Source of the DNA: Mesorhizobium escarrei | Lineage (GTDB): Bacteria; Pseudomonadota; Alphaproteobacteria; Rhizobiales; Rhizobiaceae | Assembly (NCBI RefSeq): GCF_935825525.1 | Contig: NZ_CAKXZT010000190.1 | Location: 1 to 64,000, forward strand | Length of the DNA: 64,000 nucleotides | Direction of reading: 5' to 3' | In this document: positions 24,604 to 32,187 of the stretch, piece after piece | Numbering within the stretch: position 1 is the stretch's first letter | Layout: each line of letters opens with the position of its first letter | Made by a program: the position numbers and the translations under genes | The notes under the pieces: generated by a model | Seen by the model: the letters and a program-made list of their open reading frames with translations, nothing else | The model's database searches: none | Told to the model about the DNA's origin: nothing

Positions 24604-24908
24604 GAAGACTGACGTTGGCGAGCCCGGTCCCGGCGGTTCAACTGTGAGTCCCAATACGGCGCGGGATATTCCGCAGCGCTGCGCCTTCCGGCACATGCCA
24701 CGGCGGGTTATCGGGGCCTTTGTCGCGTCGGCCGCGATGGGACGACTCTGCTTTGCCTCTCAATCCCACCGGGAATAAACCGGTCCGCGCCAGCGTTATC
24801 CTGTTGCTTGGGTGGCCGGGCGGCGGACCGCTTCGCGCCGGCCGCTTGCGCCGCGCCGTGAAGGCGCGTTCAATCGGATGAACAAGGGCGACCTCAGAAC
24901 CAGCGGTC
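24604..24908. other. Gap between the antitoxin and the ECF sigma gene
   Basis: About 305 bases. No intact gene is seen where VapC would be expected. The right half holds an ECF-type promoter candidate at 24771-24797. No clear repeats. Confidence 0.5.
24771..24797 (+). promoter_or_regulatory. Candidate ECF-type autoregulatory promoter
   Basis: GGGAATAAA at 24771-24779 resembles the GGAA(T/C) -35 element of ECF sigma promoters. CGTT at 24794-24797 lies 17 bases after GGAAT, the usual -10 spacing. It is about 110 bases upstream of the sigma gene start, consistent with autoregulation. Confidence 0.55.
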
Positions 24909-25427
24909 ATGGACGAAAAGAAGGCAGCAATCCTGGGCGAGATACCACGCCTGCGCCGTTATGCGCGCTCGCTGCTGCGCGATCGCGATTCCGCCGACGA
25001 TCTCGTTCAGGACTGTCTCGAACGGGCGCTTGTGCGGCTCGACAATTGGCAGACCGGAGAAAGCCCCAGGAGGTGGCTGTTTACGATCATGCATCATTTG
25101 TTCATCGACCAGATGCGCAAGGTGAACCGGCGCGGCGAAGCAGCGATGCTGCCACTGGAAGCGCGCGAGGCGCAGGCAGCACCCGCTGAGCAGGTGGAGA
25201 GCATCGCCTCGCGCGAGATCATCGACGCGTTGCAGGCGATCAGCCCCGATCGGCGCGCAGCACTGGTCATGGTCGCCATCGAAGGCTTTTCCTATGCCGA
25301 GGCCGCCAACATCCTCGGCGTTCCGGCCGGCACGCTGATGTCGCGCATCGCGCGCGGGCGTGACGAGTTGCGCGGGTTGCTGGATGATGCCGCGCGTCGC
25401 CGGGCGATAAGGATCGTTGAGAAATGA
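24909..25427 (+). CDS. ECF RNA polymerase sigma factor
   Basis: A 172-residue group 4 sigma factor. Region 2 is IPRLRRYARSLLRDRDSADD then LVQDCLERAL (about 12-44) and SPRRWLFTIMHHLFIDQMRK. Region 4 is LQAISPDRRAALVMVAIEGF then SYAEAANILGVPAGTLMSRI (about 107-148). There is no extra C-terminal domain. The stop overlaps the next gene, a membrane anti-sigma factor, by four bases (ATGA), the classical sigma/anti-sigma operon. An ECF-type promoter sits upstream. The inducing stress is unknown. Confidence 0.93.
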   Translation: MDEKKAAILGEIPRLRRYARSLLRDRDSADDLVQDCLERALVRLDNWQTGESPRRWLFTIMHHLFIDQMRKVNRRGEAAMLPLEAREAQAAPAEQVESIASREIIDALQAISPDRRAALVMVAIEGFSYAEAANILGVPAGTLMSRIARGRDELRGLLDDAARRRAIRIVEK

Positions 25428-26215
25428 CCCGGCGCGACTTTTCCGAACGCGACATCCATATGGCCCTCGATGGCGAGTTGCCGGTTGAAGAGCGCGTGGC
25501 TTATGACGCCTGGCTCGAGGCCAATCCTGAAATGAAGGCGAGGAGCGTCCGCTATGTCGCCGACCGCGCAGCGCTGCGTGCCGCCTTCGCCGGCGTGCTC
25601 GACGAGCCGGTGCCGGCACGGTTGAAAAAAATCGTGCTCGACGAGGCGCCGGTCGAGACGGCGGCATCGAGCTCGCGCTGGTGGCGGGCGGCTGCCGCAG
25701 CGGCGATGCTGGCCATTGGCGGTGTTGGCGGTTATGTCGCCGGCATCGACCATCTCGGTCTGGAAGATCCGGCCGAGGACCAACTCGCCGAGCAGGCGAT
25801 CGCAGCCCATGTCCTCTATGCCGCCGAGCAGCGGCATGCGGTGGAAGTGCCGGCCAGCGACAAGGATCATCTGCAGACCTGGCTGTCCAATAGGGTCGGC
25901 CTGAAGCTGGTCGCACCGGATCTGGCGGCGCAAGGATTCCAGCTCGTCGGCGGCCGGCTGCTGCCCGCTGGCGAGAGCAAGGCCGCGATGTTGCTCTATG
26001 AGGACGCCAACGGCGAGCGCATCTCGCTGTTCGTCACCGCGGAATCGGCCGAGAAAACTAAGGGCACTTATGGATCGGAAGAGGACGGCCCCGAGGCGAT
26101 CTACTGGTTGGATAAGGGCTATGGCTGCGCCGTCGTCGGCTCGCTGCCGCGCGCGCAGCTGACCGCAGTGGCGAAGAGCGCCTACAGCCAGCTTATTGCC
26201 GGGCTGGCCAGCTGA
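25424..26215 (+). CDS. Membrane-anchored anti-sigma factor
   Basis: A 263-residue protein whose N-terminus (about 1-60: RRDFSERDIHMALDGELPVE ... YDAWLEANPE) has the anti-sigma-domain character of the transmembrane transcriptional regulator family. One membrane helix follows a WWR segment (about 86-108). The C-terminal periplasmic part runs from about 110 to 263 and contains HVLYAAEQRHAVEVPASDKD and GLKLVAPDLAAQGFQLVGGR, a conserved segment of this family. It has no zinc-binding HxxxCxxC motif, so it is not a ZAS-type anti-sigma. It should hold the sigma factor at the membrane until a signal triggers release. Confidence 0.85.
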   Translation: MTRRDFSERDIHMALDGELPVEERVAYDAWLEANPEMKARSVRYVADRAALRAAFAGVLDEPVPARLKKIVLDEAPVETAASSSRWWRAAAAAAMLAIGGVGGYVAGIDHLGLEDPAEDQLAEQAIAAHVLYAAEQRHAVEVPASDKDHLQTWLSNRVGLKLVAPDLAAQGFQLVGGRLLPAGESKAAMLLYEDANGERISLFVTAESAEKTKGTYGSEEDGPEAIYWLDKGYGCAVVGSLPRAQLTAVAKSAYSQLIAGLAS

Positions 26216-26242
26216 GCTGCGCCTGTTTTACAAAGGTTGCGT

Positions 26243-26346
26243 CTACAGCGCCGGGGCGTCTTTGGACGCGCAAAGGTCGCTGTAGCACTTTAATTTTGCG
26301 CATGATCCTTTCCGAAAATCGATTTCGATTTTCGGGGTCATGCGCC
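26243..26346. repeat. Dispersed 104-base repeat, family B, copy 2
   Basis: Starts CTACAGCGCC, contains GGACGCGCAAAGG then TCGCTGTAGCACTTTAA, and ends GATTTTCGGGGTCATGCGCC. It has the same 104-base length and layout as the copy at 5576-5679, over 20 kb away. The right third (GCATGATCC ... GGGGTCATGC) is itself a hairpin related to family C. It lies between the anti-sigma gene and the GNAT-C39 gene. Confidence 0.8.
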
Positions 26347-26474
26347 GCCGAAACTGTCACAATTCAGCCCGAATCGAGGTGCGATAGCGCTTGACGGATG
26401 CTGGCGCTTCGGCTGTGTTGTCGACACTTCTGACCAGGCCTTTCCACAATCCAATCGAGGTTTTCCAAGCCCGC

Positions 26475-27581
26475 ATGCCTGCCGAGATTCGCACGGCCCG
26501 CGCGTCCGACGTCGATGACCTCGCGGTGATCGAGAAGGCTGTTTTCTCTGGCGACCGCATTTCCCGGCGTTCCTTTCGCCAGTTGATCGAACGCGAGACC
26601 GCCGAGATGCTGGTTGCCGAAAACGACGGCCGCATCGCCGGCTATGCGGTCGTGCTGTTTCGCAAGGGCAGCGGAGTCGCGCGGCTCTATTCCATCGCCA
26701 CCGGTCCGCTTTCCGGCGGGCTTGGCATTGGCCGCATGCTGCTGGAACGGGCCGAGGAAGCCGCCTTCGAGCACAACCGGATGATGCTGCGTCTCGAGGT
26801 GCGCGAGGACAACAGCCGAGCCATCCGCATTTACGAGCAGAGCGGCTACCGCAAGATCGGCCGCGAACCGGACTATTACGAGGACGGCGCCACGGCGCTG
26901 CGCTATGAAAAGACCTTGCGCGGCGACATTCCGGTCGCCACCAAGGTGCCGTTCTACCAGCAGACCTGCGAATTCACTTGCGGCCCGTGCTGCCTGATGA
27001 TGGCGATGGCCAATTTCGATCCCGGCTTCCTGCCCGAGCCGGTGATGGAAATCCGTTTGTGGCGGGAGTCGACCACCGTTTTCATGATGTCGGGGCCGGG
27101 CGGCTGCGAGCCGTTCGGCCTCGCCGTTGCCGGCCACGAAAGCGGGCTCTCTGCCGAGATATATGTCTCCTTCCATGGTGCGCTGTTCCTGCAGTCGGTG
27201 CGCAGCCAAGACAAGCGGCGGGTGATGGAACTGGCGCAGGTCGACTTTCGCCGGCGCGCGGAACGTTACGGCATCCCGGTGAATTACCGTCCATTCGCCA
27301 TCGACGATATCCGCACGGCGATCGCAGAAGGAAAACTGGTGTTGGTCCTGATCAGCGGCTTCCTTATGTTTGGCAAGAAGGTTCCGCACTGGGTGCTGGC
27401 GATCGGCGACGATGGCGACCATATCCTGATCCACGATCCCTGGGTCGAAGACGAGAGACAGGAGACCATCCTTGATGCCGCCAACATTCCGGTGCCTTAC
27501 GGCATCTTCATGAACATGGCGCAATTCGGCCGCGATGGATTGCGTGCCGCCATAATCCTCGGAAAGCGCGACAGACAATGA
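26475..27581 (+). CDS. GNAT acetyltransferase fused to a C39-like cysteine peptidase
   Basis: A 368-residue two-domain protein. Residues 4-147 form a GNAT N-acetyltransferase with the acetyl-CoA loop GGLGIGRMLLERA (81-93) and the terminal NSRAIRIYEQSGYRKIGR. Residues 156-365 form a papain-like C39-type peptidase: VPFYQQTCEFTCGPCCLMMA with probable nucleophile C169, H305 in VPHWVLAIG and D321 in HDPW. The ATG at 26475 is preferred over a TTG 28 codons upstream, whose leader looks non-coding. Its stop overlaps the start of the ATP-grasp gene by four bases. The pair likely builds and trims or caps a peptide-like product; substrates are unknown. Confidence 0.87.
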   Translation: MPAEIRTARASDVDDLAVIEKAVFSGDRISRRSFRQLIERETAEMLVAENDGRIAGYAVVLFRKGSGVARLYSIATGPLSGGLGIGRMLLERAEEAAFEHNRMMLRLEVREDNSRAIRIYEQSGYRKIGREPDYYEDGATALRYEKTLRGDIPVATKVPFYQQTCEFTCGPCCLMMAMANFDPGFLPEPVMEIRLWRESTTVFMMSGPGGCEPFGLAVAGHESGLSAEIYVSFHGALFLQSVRSQDKRRVMELAQVDFRRRAERYGIPVNYRPFAIDDIRTAIAEGKLVLVLISGFLMFGKKVPHWVLAIGDDGDHILIHDPWVEDERQETILDAANIPVPYGIFMNMAQFGRDGLRAAIILGKRDRQ

Positions 27582-29041
27582 CCTGGGTCATCCTTACCGG
27601 CCGGCAGAACGATCTCGATCAGGTGGCGACACCGCACAAGATCATCACCAATCGCGACTATCTTGCGCATCCGGCGCTGTTTCGCGGCCAGCGGCCGAAA
27701 GTCATCAACCTGTCGAACAATTACGGCTACCAAAGCCGCGGCTACTATGCCTCGCTGCTCGCCGGGTCGCGCGGTCACAAGGTCATTCCGACGGTCGAGA
27801 CGATGATCGACCTGTCGGAGCGCAAGCTCTACGATCATGCGCTGCCGGAGCTGGAACTCGCGCTCAACAAATGCCGCAAGGATCTGGGCGGAGCCTTTCC
27901 GCAAAAAGTCTGCATCTTCTTCGGCATCGGCTCGTCGAGGATATGGGATCGCTTCGCCAAGCTTCTGTTCGACTGGTTCCGAGCGCCGGCGTTGGAAGTC
28001 CACATCACGGACAGCGCCGAATGGGCCTCGATCCGCAAGATCGGCTTTCATCCGCTGGCCAGGATGACCGAGGAGGAAGAAAAGCGCTTTCTGCAGTGCC
28101 TCGAGACCTACACCAGCCGCGAGTGGCGTGACACCAAGGGCCGCACGCCGGCGCGCTACACCTTCGCCACGCTGGTCGATCCGCATGAGGAGTTGCCGCC
28201 ATCGGAGATTTCGTCGCTGCGCTATTGGGCCAAGATCGCCGAAAAGATGGGCGTCGAAATCGAGCCGATCACCAAAAAGGACTTGGCCAAGCTCGCCAAC
28301 TACGACGCGTTGTTCATCCGCGAGACGACTTCGATCTCCAATCACACCTACCGCTTCGCGCGCCGCGCCCAGCAGGAAGGCATGCCGGTCATCGATGATC
28401 CGCTGTCGATGATCCGCTGCACCAACAAGGTCTATCTCAACGAGTTGATGACCTACAACAAGGTGCCGGTTCCGCCGACGGTGATGATCGCCGGCATCTC
28501 GGACCTTGAAGTGGCGGCGCAGACGCTGGGCTTTCCGCTGGTGCTGAAAATCCCGGACTCATCGTTTTCACGCGGCGTCAAGAAATGCGCCACCTTTGAG
28601 GAGCTGAAGACGCTTGCCACCGAATGGCTGGAGGATTCCGATCTCCTGATCGCACAGAAATTCATTCCGACCCAATATGACTGGCGCGTCGGCGTGCTCG
28701 GCGGCCAGCCTCTGTTTGCCGTGCACTACCTGATGGCCAAGAAGCACTGGCAGATCGTCAACCACAAGGCCAACGGCAAGCCCGACCAGGGCGGCATCAA
28801 GACCTTCACCTTGAAGGAGGCGCCGGCCCATGTCGTCGAGACGGCGGTGAGGGCGGCGCGCTGCATCGGCGATGGCCTCTACGGCGTCGACCTCAAGGAG
28901 ACCAAGGACGGTGTCTTCGTCATAGAGGTCAACGACAATCCCAACCTCGACCATGGCTGGGAGGATTCCGGCGAAAAAGACGAGGTCTGGGTTCGGCTGA
29001 CGCAGTGGTTCCTGGAGCGGCTGGACCGACCGGGACGGTAG
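27578..29041 (+). CDS. RimK-like ATP-grasp ligase with RLAN N-terminal domain
   Basis: A 487-residue amide-bond ligase. Residues about 20-180 match the RLAN domain found in front of some RimK-like ATP-grasps (INLSNNYGYQSRGYYASLLA). The ATP-grasp domain spans about 245-480 with TNKVYLNELM, VLKIPDSSFSRGVKK (K324), LIAQKFIPTQYDWRVGVLGG (D368) and IEVNDNPNLDHG (E450, N452, N454), so metal and ATP ligands are intact. RimK relatives add glutamate to protein or peptide carboxyl ends. ATGA overlap with the GNAT-C39 gene shows they act together. It could modify a protein C-terminus or make a free peptide. Confidence 0.9.
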   Translation: MTWVILTGRQNDLDQVATPHKIITNRDYLAHPALFRGQRPKVINLSNNYGYQSRGYYASLLAGSRGHKVIPTVETMIDLSERKLYDHALPELELALNKCRKDLGGAFPQKVCIFFGIGSSRIWDRFAKLLFDWFRAPALEVHITDSAEWASIRKIGFHPLARMTEEEEKRFLQCLETYTSREWRDTKGRTPARYTFATLVDPHEELPPSEISSLRYWAKIAEKMGVEIEPITKKDLAKLANYDALFIRETTSISNHTYRFARRAQQEGMPVIDDPLSMIRCTNKVYLNELMTYNKVPVPPTVMIAGISDLEVAAQTLGFPLVLKIPDSSFSRGVKKCATFEELKTLATEWLEDSDLLIAQKFIPTQYDWRVGVLGGQPLFAVHYLMAKKHWQIVNHKANGKPDQGGIKTFTLKEAPAHVVETAVRAARCIGDGLYGVDLKETKDGVFVIEVNDNPNLDHGWEDSGEKDEVWVRLTQWFLERLDRPGR

Positions 29042-29155
29042 CAGGCGGTTGTATCCGATCGGCGCCCCGGCCTTCTATCCGTCGCGGCGGGCCCACACCT
29101 TCGGCTACTCGCCCGAGGACGGCGCTGTTATCCCCTCCGGTTAGTTTAGCGTTTT

Positions 29156-29788
29156 TCAGTCGGCCGGCTGCAGCGTTTGGCGCCGCGATTTCTCGATTGC
29201 CGCATAGCGTTTGAGAAACGCGTTTTGCGCCCAGGTCACCGAACGCGGGGTGAAATCGAAGCGGTCGGCATTGAAGCCGCGCGGCCGACCGAAGAATTCG
29301 GTCGCCTCGGCGTTCGAAAAGCCGGCAAGCAGCGTCGCCTCGAAATAGGCGGCGATCTGGTCGGCGCGCTTGATCTCCTTGCGCAGGCCCGCAACCGGTT
29401 CGACCGGCAGCGAAAAGCGCAGATGGATGGCGCGCTGCAGCCTCAGCTCGCACTCCTTGTAGCTGCCGCCCATCACCGATTTGAACGGTGAGATCATGTC
29501 GCCGATGACATATTCCGGCGCGTCGTGCAGCAAAGCCGCCAGCCGCGCATCGGCTGGGGCGTCCGGCACCAACTCGCCGAAGAGCGCCTCGACCAGCAGC
29601 GAATGCTGGGCGACGGAAAAGGCGTGATCGCCGATGGTCTGGCCATTCCAGCGGGCGACGCGGGCAAGCCCATGGGCGATGTCCGAGATCTCGATGTCGA
29701 GCGGCGAGGGGTCGAGCAGATCGAGCCGCCGGCCCGACAGCATGCGCTGCCAGGCGCGCGGTGGCGCGCCGGGACGGTCGGCCGCCAT
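29156..29788 (-). CDS. HD-domain hydrolase, YfbR-like
   Basis: A 210-residue metal-dependent phosphohydrolase. The HD motif is ARLAALLHDAPEYVIGDMIS (about residues 82-101), preceded by WNGQTIGDHAFSVAQHSLLV, which supplies the first His. KRADQIAAYFEATLL carries the last Asp. The family includes the 5'-deoxynucleotidase YfbR, so nucleotide hydrolysis is a fair but unproven guess. The ATG overlaps the stop of the ygfZ-like gene by one base, so the two are co-translated. Confidence 0.85.
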   Translation of the reverse strand: MAADRPGAPPRAWQRMLSGRRLDLLDPSPLDIEISDIAHGLARVARWNGQTIGDHAFSVAQHSLLVEALFGELVPDAPADARLAALLHDAPEYVIGDMISPFKSVMGGSYKECELRLQRAIHLRFSLPVEPVAGLRKEIKRADQIAAYFEATLLAGFSNAEATEFFGRPRGFNADRFDFTPRSVTWAQNAFLKRYAAIEKSRRQTLQPAD

Positions 29789-30648
29789 CAGGCCTCCTCC
29801 GCGCCGACGGGTTCCTGCGGGAAGATGAATTTCGCCCAGGCGGGGATGGTGAGCGACACAGGGACGTCATCCGCCATGATCGGCTGGCCGGCGTCGAGCG
29901 CTGCCTTGACGCGGTCGATGCGGGCTATGACGAGGCCCGCCGTGCCGGCGGCCGTGCCAAGCGTGCCGACCGGTCGCCCGGCAACTGTCAACTCTGTGCC
30001 GGGGACGGGCAGGGGCTGCTCGGCCGAAACGATCAGCACCCGCCGTCTGGCGGTGCCGCGATGCTGCATCCGCGAAACCACCTCTTGGCCGACATAGCAG
30101 CCCTTCCTGAAGCCGACGCCGCCGGTTTCATCGAGCAGCACATCATGCGGGAAGGCGTCACCGAGCTGATAGTCGCTGCCACTTTCGGCAATCCCATGGG
30201 CGATGCGCAGAGCTTGCCATTCGGCCGGGTCGCCGCCCGCCGCCGTGGCGCCATAAAAGCGATTGACGGCTGCGTCGAGGAACCGTGCATCGGCAACCGG
30301 TGTTGAATCAAATTGCGAAGTGGTTGAATCATCTCCCCACGCAACAGCGACAAGCCCCTGATCTACCTTGGCGATCTCGACCTTGGCGCGCAATTTGTAG
30401 AGCATCAGCCGGCGCATGATATCGTCTGATATATCGGATCGGCACTCGAGGCGGAACAAATTCTTGCCAGCGCGGGAGATCAGGAAGTCGAACAGGATTT
30501 TGCCTTGCGGCGTCAGCAAAGCGCCCGGCTTTGCTTCGCCGGTAGCCAGTGCGTCGAGGTCGGTGGTCAGAATGTTCTGCAAAAAACTCTCGGCATCCGG
30601 GCCTGACACGGAAACGAGCGCGCGGTCTTTCAACTGGGCAAAGGGCAT
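29788..30648 (-). CDS. ygfZ: Folate-binding YgfZ/GcvT-like protein
   Basis: A tetrahydrofolate-binding protein that supports repair or assembly of certain Fe-S enzymes. The 286-residue product carries the YgfZ signature KGCYVGQEVVSRMQHRGTAR near residues 200-219, and starts FAQLKDRALVSVSGPDAESF. The ATG at 30648 is chosen; the upstream TTG at 30675 would add nine residues without family likeness. Transcribed divergently from the dihydroorotase-like gene 83 bases away and coupled to the HD hydrolase. Confidence 0.92.
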   Translation of the reverse strand: MPFAQLKDRALVSVSGPDAESFLQNILTTDLDALATGEAKPGALLTPQGKILFDFLISRAGKNLFRLECRSDISDDIMRRLMLYKLRAKVEIAKVDQGLVAVAWGDDSTTSQFDSTPVADARFLDAAVNRFYGATAAGGDPAEWQALRIAHGIAESGSDYQLGDAFPHDVLLDETGGVGFRKGCYVGQEVVSRMQHRGTARRRVLIVSAEQPLPVPGTELTVAGRPVGTLGTAAGTAGLVIARIDRVKAALDAGQPIMADDVPVSLTIPAWAKFIFPQEPVGAEEA

Positions 30649-30731
30649 GGGCGGAAAAATAACCTGATCTTGCAAAACAGTCGGCCATTACGTAAGCCGC
30701 TGACACTCCCCCCGCAAGAGACCGGATCAGC

Positions 30732-32063
30732 ATGGCCACGACCTACGACCTCATCCTGACAGGCGGCACGGTGGTCAACCACGATGGCGAAGGCCGGCGC
30801 GACATCGGCATCAACGGCGGACGCATCGCCGCTATCGGCGATCTTGGCCAGGCTTCCGCTGGCGAGACAGTCGACTGTCGCGGCCTGCACATCCTGCCGG
30901 GCGTCGTCGACAGTCAGGTGCATTTCCGCGAGCCAGGGCTGGAGCATAAGGAAGATTTGGAGACAGGCTCGCGGGCAGCGGTGCTGGGAGGCGTCACCAC
31001 CGTCTTCGAGATGCCCAACACCAACCCGCTGACCACCAGCGAAGCAGCGCTTGCCGACAAGGTTCGGCGCGCCACCGGCCGCATGCATTGCGACTTTGCC
31101 TTCTGGGTCGGTGGCACCCGCGAGAACGCAAAGGACGCCGGCGAACTGGAGCGGCTGCCCGGCGCTGCCGGCATAAAAGTGTTCATGGGCTCGTCCACCG
31201 GCGATCTATTGGTCGAGGATGATGAAAACGTTGCCTCGATCCTGAGGAATACGCGCCGCCGTACGGCCTTCCATTCCGAGGACGAATTCCGGCTGCGCGA
31301 GCGGCTCGGCGAACGCATCGAGGGCGATCCGGCCTCGCATCCGGTGTGGCGCGACGAGATCGCGGCACTTCGCTGCACCGAGCGCCTGGTGCGTATCGCG
31401 CGCCAGGTTCGTGCCCGCATCCACGTGCTGCACATCTCAACCTTCGAGGAGATCGCCTTCCTCGAGCAGCATAAGGATGTCGCGACCTGCGAGGCGACGC
31501 CGCATCATCTGACGCTGAGCGCGAATGATTATGCGCAGCTTGGCACGCTGATCCAGATGAACCCGCCGGTACGCGCATCGCGCCACCGCGACGGCATCTG
31601 GCGCGGCATTGCGCAAGGCATTATCGATGTGCTGGGTTCCGACCACGCCCCGCACACGCTGGCCGAAAAGGCAAAGCCCTATCCGGCCTCGCCGTCGGGC
31701 ATGACCGGCGTGCAGACGCTGGTGCCGATCATGCTCGACCACGTCAATGCCGGCCGGCTGACGTTGCAGCGTTTCGTCGACCTGTCCAGCCACGGTCCGC
31801 AGCGCATCTTCGGCATGGCCAGGAAAGGCCGCATCGCTGCCGGCTACGACGCCGACTTCACGATTGTCGATCTGAAGCGCCGCGAGACCATCACCAATGC
31901 GCAGGCAGGCTCGAAGGCCGGCTGGACACCCTATGACGGCAGAGAAGTGACCGGGTGGCCGGTCGGAACCGTCGTGCGCGGCCGGCGTGTGATGTGGGAG
32001 GGCGAGATCGTCACCCTCGGACAGGGCCGGGCGGTGGAGTTTTCCGAGGCGCTAGCGGTTTAG
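30732..32063 (+). CDS. Dihydroorotase-family amidohydrolase
   Basis: A 443-residue cyclic amidohydrolase. The metal-binding set is D60-x-Q62-x-H64 in VVDSQVHFREPG, K149 in GIKVFMGSS, H181, H234 in HVLHIS, and D304 in GSDHAPHT. The usual HxH is QxH, so the first zinc-ligand His is Gln. I recall a whole dihydroorotase-annotated subfamily with QVHFREPG, so this is likely a lineage feature rather than damage. Such proteins may be the working PyrC, a different amidohydrolase, or a non-catalytic partner of aspartate transcarbamoylase, but pyrB is not nearby. It is a single-gene unit with AGAG ahead of its ATG region. Confidence 0.82.
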   Translation: MATTYDLILTGGTVVNHDGEGRRDIGINGGRIAAIGDLGQASAGETVDCRGLHILPGVVDSQVHFREPGLEHKEDLETGSRAAVLGGVTTVFEMPNTNPLTTSEAALADKVRRATGRMHCDFAFWVGGTRENAKDAGELERLPGAAGIKVFMGSSTGDLLVEDDENVASILRNTRRRTAFHSEDEFRLRERLGERIEGDPASHPVWRDEIAALRCTERLVRIARQVRARIHVLHISTFEEIAFLEQHKDVATCEATPHHLTLSANDYAQLGTLIQMNPPVRASRHRDGIWRGIAQGIIDVLGSDHAPHTLAEKAKPYPASPSGMTGVQTLVPIMLDHVNAGRLTLQRFVDLSSHGPQRIFGMARKGRIAAGYDADFTIVDLKRRETITNAQAGSKAGWTPYDGREVTGWPVGTVVRGRRVMWEGEIVTLGQGRAVEFSEALAV

Positions 32064-32110
32064 ATCGGCGGACTTTCAAATCGCATCGTACCGCCGCTTA
32101 TCTTCTGTTT

Positions 32111-32153
32111 GAGCATCGGATTTTCCCAAAAACCGGTATCCACTCCGATGCTC
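32111..32153. repeat. Hairpin repeat, family C (short form)
   Basis: GAGCATCGGA at the left and TCCGATGCTC at the right are perfect inverted arms (10 bases), with TTTTCCCAAAAACCGG in the loop region. It lies between the convergent dihydroorotase-like gene and a secreted-protein gene and can fold the same way on either strand, so it may end both transcripts. Confidence 0.75.
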
Positions 32154-32187
32154 TGGGCGGGCTTGAGGGTAGGAGAGGCAATGCCGC

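Noticed and set aside
29042..29155. Relic of a gene between the ATP-grasp and HD genes (frame LYPIGAPAFYPSRRAHTFGY)
   Set aside because: About 33 codons only, with no start or recognisable family.
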